Source: Sulfurovum riftiae | GTDB taxonomy: Bacteria; Campylobacterota; Campylobacteria; Campylobacterales; Sulfurovaceae | Length of the DNA: 64,000 nucleotides | Assembly: GCF_001595645.1 (NCBI RefSeq) | Contig: NZ_LNKT01000023.1 | Location: 124,001 to 188,000, forward strand | Reading direction: 5' to 3' | Shown here: positions 34,201-40,838 of the stretch, one piece after another | How positions within the stretch are numbered: position 1 is the stretch's first letter | Layout of the letters: every line of letters starts with the position of its first letter | Program-made: the position numbers and the translations under genes | The notes under the pieces: model-generated | Databases searched by the model: none | The model's input: only the letters and a program-made list of their open reading frames with translations | Told to the model about the DNA's origin: nothing

Positions 34201-34441
34201 GGCGGGGCTTGGCAGAGTGTGGATAAACGACGAACAGTACTTCGACAATGTGCCCGTCAAGGCATGGGAGTTCTACATAGGCGGCTACCAGCCCGCACAG
34301 AAGTGGCTCAAAGACCGCCACGGCAGGACGCTGAGCTATGAAGATATACTGCACTACCAGAAGATCGTAAAGGCGCTGATGCTCACGGGTGAGATCATGC
34401 AGGAGATAGACAGGGTGAGGGGAGACGAGAGGTCAGACTAA
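31241..34441 (+). CDS. Single-chain restriction-modification enzyme (type IIG/ISP-like)
   Basis: A 1066-residue enzyme that joins nuclease, methyltransferase and target recognition. The nuclease site is CGAPDYIITKKG then GYIEAKDVG (Asp60, Glu74, Lys76). The N6-adenine methylase has motif I DPATGTGTF (Asp391) and motif IV NPPY (Asn509). The C-terminal third carries the recognition domain and a conserved tail (WEFYIGGYQPAQKWLKDR). No helicase block is present, so it is closer to IIG than classical ISP. I choose GTG 31241 because GGGAG lies six bases before it; TTG 31229 is in frame too. The part from about 33,050 to 33,790 is much more AT-rich than the rest. Confidence 0.88.
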   Translation: MSSSYTTAIQHYIDTIAKRYAMGISTEHSYRGDLQNLLSELCVDVTVTNEPKRQACGAPDYIITKKGIPIGYIEAKDVGKDLDDKSLKEQFDRYKASLDNLAITDYLTFRFYRDAEETTSVAIGKIVDGRVVPQPHNFKLFAELMQSFCLYVGQTITSASKLSKMMATKARLLANVIEKALKSDEENYANSTLKEQMEAFRQILIHDIDAKEFADIYAQTIAYGMFAARLHDTTLDDFSRQEAAELIPKSNPFLRSLFGYIAGPDIDDRIEWIVADLADIFRATDVKALLKDFGKATAQTDPMLHFYETFLGHYDKKLKKARGVWYTPEPVVGFIVRAVDHLLKEKFHLPEGLADTSKTTIQLKSSQGGDKRYKDGYKRIEKEVHKVQILDPATGTGTFLADVVKHIYKKFEGQQGIWNSYVHDHLIPRLNGFEILMASYAMAHLKIDLLLAETGYKPKDYQRLKIFLTNSLEEHHPDTGTLFASWLAIEADEANKVKRDTPVMVVLGNPPYSVSSSNKGKWINDLMEDYKKDLNERNIQPLSDDYIKFIRYGEHYIERNGEGILAYISNNSFIDGIIHRQMRKHLLETFDEIYILDLHGNSNKKETSPDGSKDENVFDIQQGVSINIFIRTKGSGKGLAKVFHHSLYGVREIKYNFLNFNNITSIPWEELAYREPYNFFIPKDYEIEEVYNKGFSIDNLYQLSGRGISFRKDNLLVKPHYNIQSVETMITDICDLNPSKLMQKYSFKETKDWKIDDKRIYFTNAEKSDIHTVLYRPFDFRFTYYPLKHINKIIVRGDDKKTLMAHFLKGNNLGLICPRQSIEGLGVLLTKNLTENKIVSAYNPNYIFPLYLYPDKSSLTQERTPNLDPSIVKKIADGLGLTFTPEKTDEPNTFAPIDLLDYIYAVLHSPSYREKYKEFLKIDFPRVPYPDDTETFWKLVTLGSRLRTIHLMESPELTPLITQYPVAGDNTVTRKIVKKDWQITNEEAGLGRVWINDEQYFDNVPVKAWEFYIGGYQPAQKWLKDRHGRTLSYEDILHYQKIVKALMLTGEIMQEIDRVRGDERSD

Positions 34442-34464
34442 AGGGTGCATGAGCACCGAATGTC

Positions 34465-34884
34465 TCAGCCTCCCATTTTCTTGAAGAAGAGTTTGTGATG
34501 GGCACTTTGGAGAAGAATGCCCTTCTCACCCTGCATTTTGGCTTTCTGAATGGTAAAGCCCTCTTTGATGGTCTTGTGCAGACGTGCGCTGACAAAGCGC
34601 TTGGTAGAGTTTCGGCACTCATATCGGTAGGTAGTGAGCTTTGAAGAATACATATTGTTCGTATGCTGGTTGAGTTTGCCTTCTATGCGGTTGCATCCGT
34701 CATAACCGTCTATCTTTTTATGCTTGGCATTGAAGTCGAGTATGGCCCTTGCTTTTGACACTTTGTAGCCGTCCACTGTACGAAGGAGCCAACTCCCGTC
34801 AAGACTTTTTAGAGAAACTGAACTTGATGCACTCAAAAACAGTGTTGACAGAAGGGCGATAAAGAACAATTTTTTTGTGATCAT
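34465..34884 (-). CDS. META-domain (HslJ-like) exported protein
   Basis: A 139-residue protein with a signal peptide (cut near SAS-S). The META/DUF306 hallmarks are SLDGSWLLRTVDG near the start and the central GYDGCNRIEGKL. HslJ members sit in the periplasm or outer membrane and have been linked to novobiocin or heat resistance, without a known mechanism. It converges on the restriction enzyme and is divergent from the exported gene at 34942. Confidence 0.75.
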   Translation of the reverse strand: MITKKLFFIALLSTLFLSASSSVSLKSLDGSWLLRTVDGYKVSKARAILDFNAKHKKIDGYDGCNRIEGKLNQHTNNMYSSKLTTYRYECRNSTKRFVSARLHKTIKEGFTIQKAKMQGEKGILLQSAHHKLFFKKMGG

Positions 34885-34941
34885 CTGTAAATATCCTCTT
34901 TTTTTTCGATAGTATAATAAATATCAATTAACGGAGAATGT

Positions 34942-35736
34942 ATGAGAACGATACTTTTGATTATCTTTTTGGCTTCGTCACTGTTTTCGGCAGAGATCCA
35001 TTTAACGGAAAAACAGGCGAACTACATCGCCAAAAAAGTATGGCAGAACGAAGGGGCAGGGAAGGACAAATACCTCGTCTGGTGGAACAAAGGGGAGGAC
35101 TTCGCCTCGGTGGGCATCGGCCATTTCATCTGGTTTCCCAAAGGGCATACGGAACGTTTCCGTGAAGTCTTTCCGATGGTCGTAGCCTTCATGCAGAAGA
35201 AAGGTGTCAAGATGCCAAAATGGCTGACACCGAAGACCGATCTGCCCTGGCAGACCAAAAAAGAGTTCTTTGCAGCCAAAAAGGCAAAAACGAAACAGTA
35301 CATGGAACTCTTCCGTTTTCTCAAAAGAACCATGCCACAGCAGGCGGAATTCATGGCCGAACGCCTCCGTCAGGCACTCCCGCAGATGCTCGACACCATC
35401 AACGACCCGAAAAAAGCGGTACGCATCGAACGCCGCTTCAACCATATGCTCTACAAAAAGAACGGTAAGATCGATGAGCGGGGGCTTTACATTCTGCTTG
35501 ACTACACCAACTTCAAAGGCGAGGGAACACTCAAAAGCGAACGCTACAAAGGGCAGGGCTGGGGACTCATGCAGGTACTCGAACACCTCGACGAAAAGAA
35601 CCCGAACAAATACAAAGCATTTTCAGACTCCGCCAAAGCCATGCTGAGCCGGCGCATAAAGAATTCTCCGCCTGCCCGTGGTGAGGAACGCTGGAGAAGA
35701 GGGTGGAATGTAAGGCTCGATACGTATTGGAAGTAA
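34942..35736 (+). CDS. Exported protein, possibly lysozyme-like
   Basis: A 264-residue protein with a signal peptide (cut near LFSA-E). The N-terminal mature segment has QNEGAGKDKYLVWWNKGEDFASVGIGHFIW. The order Glu, spacer, then SVGIGH resembles the active-site region of T4-type lysozymes (E...D...TIGIGH), so a muramidase fold is possible. Later blocks (RRFNHMLYKKN, ERGLYILLDYTNFKGEGT, GWGLMQVLEHL, WRRGWNVRLDTYWK) are conserved-looking but unknown to me. The ribosome site CGGAGAA is present. It stands alone. Confidence 0.68.
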   Translation: MRTILLIIFLASSLFSAEIHLTEKQANYIAKKVWQNEGAGKDKYLVWWNKGEDFASVGIGHFIWFPKGHTERFREVFPMVVAFMQKKGVKMPKWLTPKTDLPWQTKKEFFAAKKAKTKQYMELFRFLKRTMPQQAEFMAERLRQALPQMLDTINDPKKAVRIERRFNHMLYKKNGKIDERGLYILLDYTNFKGEGTLKSERYKGQGWGLMQVLEHLDEKNPNKYKAFSDSAKAMLSRRIKNSPPARGEERWRRGWNVRLDTYWK

Positions 35737-35865
35737 GATTTTCATAAGTGGGATAAAACTTTAACTTACATTTAAAGAGTAAAGAGTATGAGTTTAGGTC
35801 CAAGCATTAAGGTGAAGATTTGTATAGGTTGTTACTACCAGATCTTTAGGAATCAACCTCTAAAG

Positions 35866-36786
35866 TTAGTTTGACCATTTTATATACTTTCTCATCATTT
35901 CGTCAAACTCTTCTTGTAAAACATAAGGCTCAATAACCCTCACTTGTGGTAGCCACTGTTTGAGAATGGAGAAGAGCTCATTCTTGTGCGTGATCATAAT
36001 GGTCAGTTCAGCTGTTCCGTCAGCATTCTTTTTTAGGTATTGCCCTTTGATGGGTTTTCTTTCAAAATAGATGGTTACCTCTGCATTGAGCAGCAATGTG
36101 ACTTCAAAGGGTTTGGCCAATGGGTCGAACCAGAATCCCAACGCTTTTTCAATACGGTCCAAGATTTTTTCGTCTCGAACAAATGTTGTCTCCAGTATCT
36201 TAATATCTTTGATCTCTTTAAGATAGAACTTTGGATAGTAGGTGTATTGACTGCTTTTCATCTCTGCGAACAAATAGAAAAAGCCGTGAAAAATAATGAT
36301 CTTGTAGGGTGCGATCTTAGTATAGGTCTTGGTTGTATCGCTTGAGAGTGGTTTGTAGGTGAAGTTAATCATCTGTTGGTTGGAAATAGCATCTTCAAGC
36401 TTGTCAATGACATCAAGGTGATTGGAGATATCTTCGACATCTATGCGGGTATAGAACGGAGAATCAATATGCTGCTGCAGTTTGTGAAGTGCCGCCTGGG
36501 CTTTGGTGTAGAACTTGCCACCTATGTCAGCTGAAAGACTATCGAGTATTTTGATGGCAGTGTTGGACTGTAGTGACCGGTTACGTGACTGTGCCATTGT
36601 AAACTGCTTGCCATCAGATGCACGAATGATCCCATGATTTCCCTCCATAAGCTTCCTGAAGTCTCGTGAGACAGTTTTAGGCGTTGTCTCCCACTCTCGT
36701 GCTAAAGCTGTAATGGAAAGGGTTTCTCCATTTTCGAGGCGTTCTAAAATAATGTTGTGTCGTTGATGTTGAAATAGTTTTGGCAT
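35866..36786 (-). CDS. WYL-domain transcriptional regulator
   Basis: A 306-residue regulator. I start it at ATG 36786, where AAGGAG lies eight bases upstream and the winged helix begins (MPKLFQHQRHNIILERLENG, then LAREWETTPKTVSRDFRKLM). The longer open frame upstream lies over the operator and the divergent gene. The middle and C-terminal parts hold a WYL domain (INFTYKPLSSDTTKTYTKIAPYKI, IIFHGFFYLFAE) and a WCX-like end. WYL regulators bind ligands or nucleic acid and often control defence loci. It is divergent from the gene at 36893 across a palindrome. Confidence 0.88.
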   Translation of the reverse strand: MPKLFQHQRHNIILERLENGETLSITALAREWETTPKTVSRDFRKLMEGNHGIIRASDGKQFTMAQSRNRSLQSNTAIKILDSLSADIGGKFYTKAQAALHKLQQHIDSPFYTRIDVEDISNHLDVIDKLEDAISNQQMINFTYKPLSSDTTKTYTKIAPYKIIIFHGFFYLFAEMKSSQYTYYPKFYLKEIKDIKILETTFVRDEKILDRIEKALGFWFDPLAKPFEVTLLLNAEVTIYFERKPIKGQYLKKNADGTAELTIMITHKNELFSILKQWLPQVRVIEPYVLQEEFDEMMRKYIKWSN

Positions 36787-36827
36787 AGCTTCTCCTTTGT
36801 GTTTATAGTGTACAACAATAAAATAAG

Positions 36828-36850
36828 ATATGGACAATAATTGTCTATAT
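36828..36850. promoter_or_regulatory. Palindromic operator, site A
   Basis: ATATGGAC-N7-GTCTATAT: arms match in seven of eight positions around a seven-base spacer. It lies between the WYL regulator and the divergent gene cluster, just before a -10-like TATACT at 36857-36862. The same layout recurs at 38846. Confidence 0.72.
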
Positions 36851-36892
36851 TTGGTGTATACTGTATTTACAAATAAACTTATGGAGAGCAAA

Positions 36893-37378
36893 ATGGACAA
36901 TACAAATGATATAGCGTACAAGATAGAAAAACTGTTGAATGATGAAGTGCTGCTAAAAGAGTTCTCATTCTTTTTTGACAAAGTAGAGGGTATCAGAGGA
37001 TCGTATATAGAAGTTAGAAAAGCTTTGGAGACATTTGCTGGTGACACAGCTGAAAGAGTGATGATTGAGATGGGTGAAAAAGTGGTATTTCTTGATGCCA
37101 AGAAAATAGAGATCATCTATCATGCCGCAATAAACAAGAAGGGGGTACATATGGCAATTACAATGGAGACATTCAGGCAGAAATACCAAGCAAACATTTT
37201 GAGACAAGATGAATGGGGAGAGAAGTATCGAGAGTTTATTTCTCTTTATCGAGACGGTGATGTGATCTATGAAACGGTCAGTTCTTTTGGGACATGGAAA
37301 CGGTTGTGTGGAAGTGCGTTCGTAGCCATCCATCGTAACGATGAAGCAATAGCAGTGATAGGAAAATCGATGAACTAG
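36893..37378 (+). CDS. Unknown protein, first gene of the WYL-linked cluster
   Basis: A 161-residue soluble protein with no family that I recognise. ATG 36893 is favoured by GGAGA six bases upstream; ATG 36881 is also in frame. The sequence is mixed alpha/beta with a charged start (IEKLLNDEVLLKEFSFFFDKVEG) and later strands (AERVMIEMGEKVVFLDAKKIEIIYHAA, SAFVAIHRNDEAIAVIG). Directly downstream of operator A and ten bases before the next gene. AT-rich composition. Confidence 0.68.
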   Translation: MDNTNDIAYKIEKLLNDEVLLKEFSFFFDKVEGIRGSYIEVRKALETFAGDTAERVMIEMGEKVVFLDAKKIEIIYHAAINKKGVHMAITMETFRQKYQANILRQDEWGEKYREFISLYRDGDVIYETVSSFGTWKRLCGSAFVAIHRNDEAIAVIGKSMN

Positions 37379-37387
37379 GAGGTCAAG

Positions 37388-37786
37388 ATGAGAACAGGCA
37401 TAAGAGTGACAAGAGAGAATTTACAGATGCTTGCAGCACAAGAGGAGGTATCTGCAACCGAGTTGTATGATGAGATGATAGACGCACAACTTGCTTTTAG
37501 AAGAGAACAGAATAAACGGTGGTCCTATGAGTTTTTTGGTAAGGATGAACAGTGGTATGATGAAACGATGGAGAAGATTCAAGAGATCAGAGAGTCACTC
37601 CCTGAAGACATGAACCCTATAGAAGCAACTATCAAGAAATATGGTTGGGTTACAAAAAATGGGAAGAAAAACCTTTCAATGCCTATGATGTTTGATGAAG
37701 CATATACTGAGTATGCTCATGCAGTTGCAGTGGAATATGCATTGACAAATCCAAACAGCTACTTGCGTGCGATGAATTGGGATTGA
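37388..37786 (+). CDS. Unknown protein of the WYL-linked cluster
   Basis: A 132-residue soluble, mostly helical protein with AGGAGG upstream. The N-terminus (MRTGIRVTRENLQMLAAQEEVSATELYDEMIDAQ) has a helix-turn-helix-like spacing that could bind DNA or a partner, but this is weak. The rest includes WSYEFFGKDEQWYDETMEKI and a Tyr-rich end. No known family seen. It sits between two co-directed genes with short gaps. Confidence 0.65.
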   Translation: MRTGIRVTRENLQMLAAQEEVSATELYDEMIDAQLAFRREQNKRWSYEFFGKDEQWYDETMEKIQEIRESLPEDMNPIEATIKKYGWVTKNGKKNLSMPMMFDEAYTEYAHAVAVEYALTNPNSYLRAMNWD

Positions 37787-37796
37787 GAGGTTTGAT

Positions 37797-38018
37797 ATGA
37801 TAGAAGATGAAGTACTCATGGCTGAAACACTGAAGATTGTTATGCAGTACAAGAGCTTCTCTCCAAGCCTTGTACAAAGAAAGCTGGAGATTGGTTATAC
37901 ACGAGCGGTTCGTATTGTTGAGCTGCTCAAAGAGCCGTATCTGTTGAGACTGAAAATAAAGACGAAGCCAAAGATGAAACTTTTTTCGAAGAGGAAGAAA
38001 GGGTTTCGATATATTTAA
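37797..38018 (+). CDS. Stand-alone FtsK-gamma-like winged helix protein
   Basis: A 73-residue basic protein. Residues 3-48 match the FtsK gamma domain: DEVLMAETLKIVMQYKSFSPSLVQRKLEIGYTRAVRIVELLKE, with the hallmark QRKLxIGYxRAxRIxExL. In FtsK this winged helix reads KOPS sequences. Here there is no motor domain, only a lysine-rich tail. It probably binds DNA and may steer or regulate the neighbouring proteins. The ATG follows GAGAGG and the previous stop by ten bases. Confidence 0.78.
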   Translation: MIEDEVLMAETLKIVMQYKSFSPSLVQRKLEIGYTRAVRIVELLKEPYLLRLKIKTKPKMKLFSKRKKGFRYI

Positions 38019-38100
38019 GACTGACAATCTGTTTTAATATAGAAGTTTACAGATCTTCTGCTAATATAAACAATGTAAGAAGAAAAAAAGGTTATATGTA

Positions 38101-38853
38101 ATGAAAGATGTAAAAAAAGTACAAGAACAGTTAAATCAACTCTATAAAGTAGAGTTAGCTAAAAGTAAAATAGCATCATTGAAAGATATCAATAAATTAT
38201 CAGCACCACTACTGATAAAAGTATATAAGAGTTATTTAGATGCTAATTTGAAAATCATGTATGTGGGGAAAGAAACCAATCATTGGTTAACACACTCTTC
38301 TATAAAAACCGAAAAAAGAGGACTTGTTGGTGTTTACAATAATGCTTCGTTGGATATTAATAGGTTACTTGAAAGATATAATAAAAGAATGACACAATCA
38401 AATAATTGGACTAAAAGTGCTTTGTTTAAACAGTATAAAAATATAAAAGATCAATTGGTTGATACGCAAGTTGGAAGTGGAAGTGTCGTATGGAATAATC
38501 TTTTTAAAATGTCCTATGATACAGATAAGGGATATTCAAAGACTTCATTAGGACATTCTGATAAACTTCAAGAGATATCAAAGAAAATTTTTCTGAAAGA
38601 AATAGATATCCTGTCACCAGATATCTTAATTTTCGTTGTAGGTTCATCATATGATAGAGTTATTAAAAATTATTTAGAAGGGTATGAAACAGTTGAAGTC
38701 ATCATTCCAAAAAAACTCTGGAAATTTAAATATAAAGATATGACTTGTTATCGTACTGTTCATCCTGACAGCATTAGGTTTATAAAAAAAGATAAAAGAG
38801 TAGATTATTATCAATTGATTATTGATGACATTAAAAGGGAAAAAGGTATATAG
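38101..38853 (+). CDS. Uracil-DNA glycosylase-like protein (weak)
   Basis: A 250-residue AT-rich gene. The pattern KIMYVGKETNHWLTHS, then VVWNNLFKMSYD, LSPDILIFVVGSSYDRVI and YRTVHPDSIRF follows the order of the UDG superfamily core: glycine-rich loop, Asn-containing strand, beta strand with Gly-Ser, and the HPS-like loop. The usual catalytic residues are not all recognisable, so the activity could be lost or different. The N-terminal 40 residues are helical. The stop codon lies inside operator B. It is 82 bases after the FtsK-gamma-like gene and probably on its transcript. Confidence 0.6.
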   Translation: MKDVKKVQEQLNQLYKVELAKSKIASLKDINKLSAPLLIKVYKSYLDANLKIMYVGKETNHWLTHSSIKTEKRGLVGVYNNASLDINRLLERYNKRMTQSNNWTKSALFKQYKNIKDQLVDTQVGSGSVVWNNLFKMSYDTDKGYSKTSLGHSDKLQEISKKIFLKEIDILSPDILIFVVGSSYDRVIKNYLEGYETVEVIIPKKLWKFKYKDMTCYRTVHPDSIRFIKKDKRVDYYQLIIDDIKREKGI

Positions 38854-38872
38854 ACGATAAATGTCTATATAC
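38846..38872. promoter_or_regulatory. Palindromic operator, site B
   Basis: GTATATAGAC-N7-GTCTATATAC: ten-base arms with no mismatch and the same seven-base spacer as site A. The right arm overlaps a -10-like TATACT (38868-38873). It lies 41 bases upstream of the gene at 38913 and covers the stop of the gene before. Confidence 0.78.
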
Positions 38873-38912
38873 TGTGTTACCTTACATAAAATAAACAAAG
38901 TAAGGAGCACTC

Positions 38913-39236
38913 ATGAATTCCAACGAACAAACAATACATTTACTCCAAAAACATCTCCCCAGTATTTTACAAAGAGAACAATACTTCTACAAAATGGTAG
39001 TGTTGATCCAATCAAGATACTATTTTCATGTAGATGAGATAAACCTGAGAAAAAAGCTTGAAAAATATCTTGAAGCCTCCTGTTGTGATGATAATGTTAA
39101 GATTGCCCAACGGTTAATAGGAGGAAAGTATGACACAGGCTATGAAAAGGATGAGAACTGGATATGGCTTGGTAGCCGAGAGATAGCTGTACTTGCACAA
39201 GAAGCCGTGGAAAATACAAAGGCTCAAATATGTTGA
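38913..39236 (+). CDS. Unknown protein coupled to the sirtuin
   Basis: A 107-residue soluble protein that I do not recognise. It is helical at the start (TIHLLQKHLPSILQREQYFYKMVVLIQSRYYF) with a C-terminal stretch CCDDNVKIAQRLIGGKYDTGYEKDENWIWLG. TAAGGAG gives a strong ribosome site. Its stop overlaps the sirtuin ATG by seven bases, so the two are translationally coupled and likely act together. It is the first gene behind operator B. Confidence 0.7.
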   Translation: MNSNEQTIHLLQKHLPSILQREQYFYKMVVLIQSRYYFHVDEINLRKKLEKYLEASCCDDNVKIAQRLIGGKYDTGYEKDENWIWLGSREIAVLAQEAVENTKAQIC

Positions 39237-40036
39237 TAGAATCTAAGAGAGCAGTAGAAAATGCCGAGTATATTTTGGTGTTTGCCGGAGCGGGCATGAG
39301 TGCAGACAGTCATCTGCCAACTTATAGGGATACAGAGGGATTTTGGAATGACTATCCTCTTTATAGGGAGCTAAACAAAAATTATGTATCGATGATGTCG
39401 CCCTCTGGTTTTTTGAGTAATCCTAAATTTGCCTGGGGATTTTTTGGGCATCAATATCAGCTTTATCGGAATGCTATACCACATAATGGGTATCAAAAAC
39501 TGTTGGAGCTGTGTAGAAGAAAGCGAGACTTTTTTATTGTTACCACTAATGTCGATGGTTTATTTCTTAAGGCGGGTTTTCCTCCAGAACAACTGCATGA
39601 AGCACATGGTTCTATTCATAGATTGCAATGTCGTAATGTGTGTAGACGAAGTGTATGGCCCATAAAGTCATTGGAACTAGAGATCGATTACCGGACAATG
39701 CGAGTTGTGGGTAGTTTGCCCTTGTGCCAACACTGCGATGGAGTAGCACGCCCTAATATTTTCATGTATGGAGATACAGATAGTACCTATGTATGGGAAG
39801 AAGCACAAAAAGGAGCAAAAGCATTTCGTGAATGGAGAGAAAAATACAGAAATAGCAAAGTCCTTCTCCTTGAAATTGGTGTTGGTGCAGAGGGCATGAA
39901 ACAACATGTCCAGCAGTATCTAAAAGAATTTTCCAATGCAATACTGATACGAATTAACCCTGAAATAGATACTTCCTATGATGAAAGTATCATACAGATG
40001 CAAAGTAGTTGTATGGAGATGATGGATAGCCTTTGA
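39230..40036 (+). CDS. SIR2-family NAD-dependent enzyme
   Basis: A 268-residue sirtuin. It has GAGMSADSHLPTYR (20-33), TTNVDG (105-110), the catalytic His126 in EAHGSIHRLQC, a four-cysteine zinc site (Cys134, 138, 166, 169) and ARPNIFMYGD. The blocks DTEGFWNDYP and NPKFAWGFFGH place it in a bacterial subfamily whose substrates are unknown. It could remove acyl groups from, or ADP-ribosylate, protein targets, or consume NAD in defence; the intact zinc site favours a protein substrate. Overlap with the gene before marks them as a pair. Confidence 0.9.
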   Translation: MLIESKRAVENAEYILVFAGAGMSADSHLPTYRDTEGFWNDYPLYRELNKNYVSMMSPSGFLSNPKFAWGFFGHQYQLYRNAIPHNGYQKLLELCRRKRDFFIVTTNVDGLFLKAGFPPEQLHEAHGSIHRLQCRNVCRRSVWPIKSLELEIDYRTMRVVGSLPLCQHCDGVARPNIFMYGDTDSTYVWEEAQKGAKAFREWREKYRNSKVLLLEIGVGAEGMKQHVQQYLKEFSNAILIRINPEIDTSYDESIIQMQSSCMEMMDSL

Positions 40037-40109
40037 TCAGATTTACGATAGAAATAACGTGATTGGTGGAGGAGTTGAAACAGCTTTTGGAAATACGATA
40101 AATTTACGG

Positions 40110-40138
40110 TTGACTACCGATATATACCATGTTATAAT
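40110..40138 (+). promoter_or_regulatory. Sigma-70 promoter of the RHH/MazF-like module
   Basis: TTGACT (40110-40115) and TATAAT (40133-40138) are separated by exactly 17 bases, near consensus. The antitoxin ATG follows at 40164. Short arms CCAT/ATGG flank the -10 and might be the autoregulation site. Confidence 0.7.
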
Positions 40139-40163
40139 ATGGCAAAAACATAAGGATATTTAT

Positions 40164-40424
40164 ATGGCAGTTTCATACAGCAACGACTCCATGGAGAAGG
40201 TGACGTTCAACATTCCTTCGGAATTGAAGGAGCAGCTTGTAGCGCTGAAAGATGAAATGCACATCTCTCTTTCTGCCATCTACAATGAAGCCATAGCCAA
40301 CTATGTCAAACAGAAAGAGTTGGAAAAGTGGCAGAAGGGTGCAGAACTGGCAATGGAAGATAAAGAGTATATGGCTCTGTCCGAAGAGTTCGGCAACGAC
40401 CAGGGTGACCTCTATGAATATTGA
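40164..40424 (+). CDS. Ribbon-helix-helix antitoxin
   Basis: An 86-residue protein. ATG 40164 is preferred because TAAGGAT precedes it and the RHH fold starts there: KVTFNIPSELKEQLVALKDEMHISLSAIYNEAIANYV, followed by an acidic tail that would wrap the toxin (MALSEEFGNDQGDLYEY). It binds its own promoter and neutralises the toxin encoded just after it. The reading frame overlaps the toxin by 11 bases. Confidence 0.85.
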   Translation: MAVSYSNDSMEKVTFNIPSELKEQLVALKDEMHISLSAIYNEAIANYVKQKELEKWQKGAELAMEDKEYMALSEEFGNDQGDLYEY

Positions 40425-40773
40425 ACAGGGGGAGATCTGGTTGGTTGAGTTCTTTCCAAAGGTCGGGAGTGAGATAGCAAAAAGAAGACCAGCTATTGTC
40501 GTCAGCCATAACAGCATAGGAAGGCTTCCTTTGAAAACCATTGTTCCCGTCACTGACTGGAAAATGAATTACACTCACTACCCGTGGATGATCAAAGTTG
40601 GGAACAACCGCATTAACGGGTTGAGCAAGATATCTGCCGTTGACTGCTTTCAGGTGAAGAATTTCTCCCATAGCAGATTTGTTGAAAAACTGGGAAATGT
40701 CGATGCCAAACTGCTTGTGAAAATTCATGAAACGATCGTTAAAACACTTAACCCAATCTATATAGTTCAATAA
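40414..40773 (+). CDS. MazF/PemK-type endoribonuclease toxin
   Basis: A 119-residue protein of the PemK/MazF fold: QGEIWLVEFFPKVGSEIAKRRPAIVVSHN is the N-terminal strand region with the RRPAIVVS signature, then LPLKTIVPVTDWK and the strand INGLSKISAVDCFQVKNFS. Toxins of this type cut mRNA at short motifs. It starts at ATG 40414 inside the antitoxin gene. A GGTGGGC hairpin follows eight bases after the stop. Confidence 0.9.
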   Translation: MNIEQGEIWLVEFFPKVGSEIAKRRPAIVVSHNSIGRLPLKTIVPVTDWKMNYTHYPWMIKVGNNRINGLSKISAVDCFQVKNFSHSRFVEKLGNVDAKLLVKIHETIVKTLNPIYIVQ

Positions 40774-40780
40774 ACTGTAG

Positions 40781-40798
40781 GGTGGGCTTCAGCCCACC
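40781..40798. repeat. GGTGGGC hairpin repeat, copy 1
   Basis: Perfect hairpin GGTGGGC-TTCA-GCCCACC just after the MazF-like toxin, preceded by TAG. The same 18 bases recur at 49314 and 61182. Confidence 0.8.
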
Positions 40799-40838
40799 AA
40801 ATATACGCAAAATATAAACAGTTTGAAGAACAAATATA

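Noticed and set aside
35737-35865. The gap after the lysozyme-like gene as a possible small RNA or attachment site
   Set aside because: Only AT-rich sequence; no hairpin, promoter pair or direct repeat stood out.
36787-37116. N-terminal extension of the WYL regulator frame
   Set aside because: It overlaps the operator and the divergent gene, and the strong ribosome site and domain start are at 36786.
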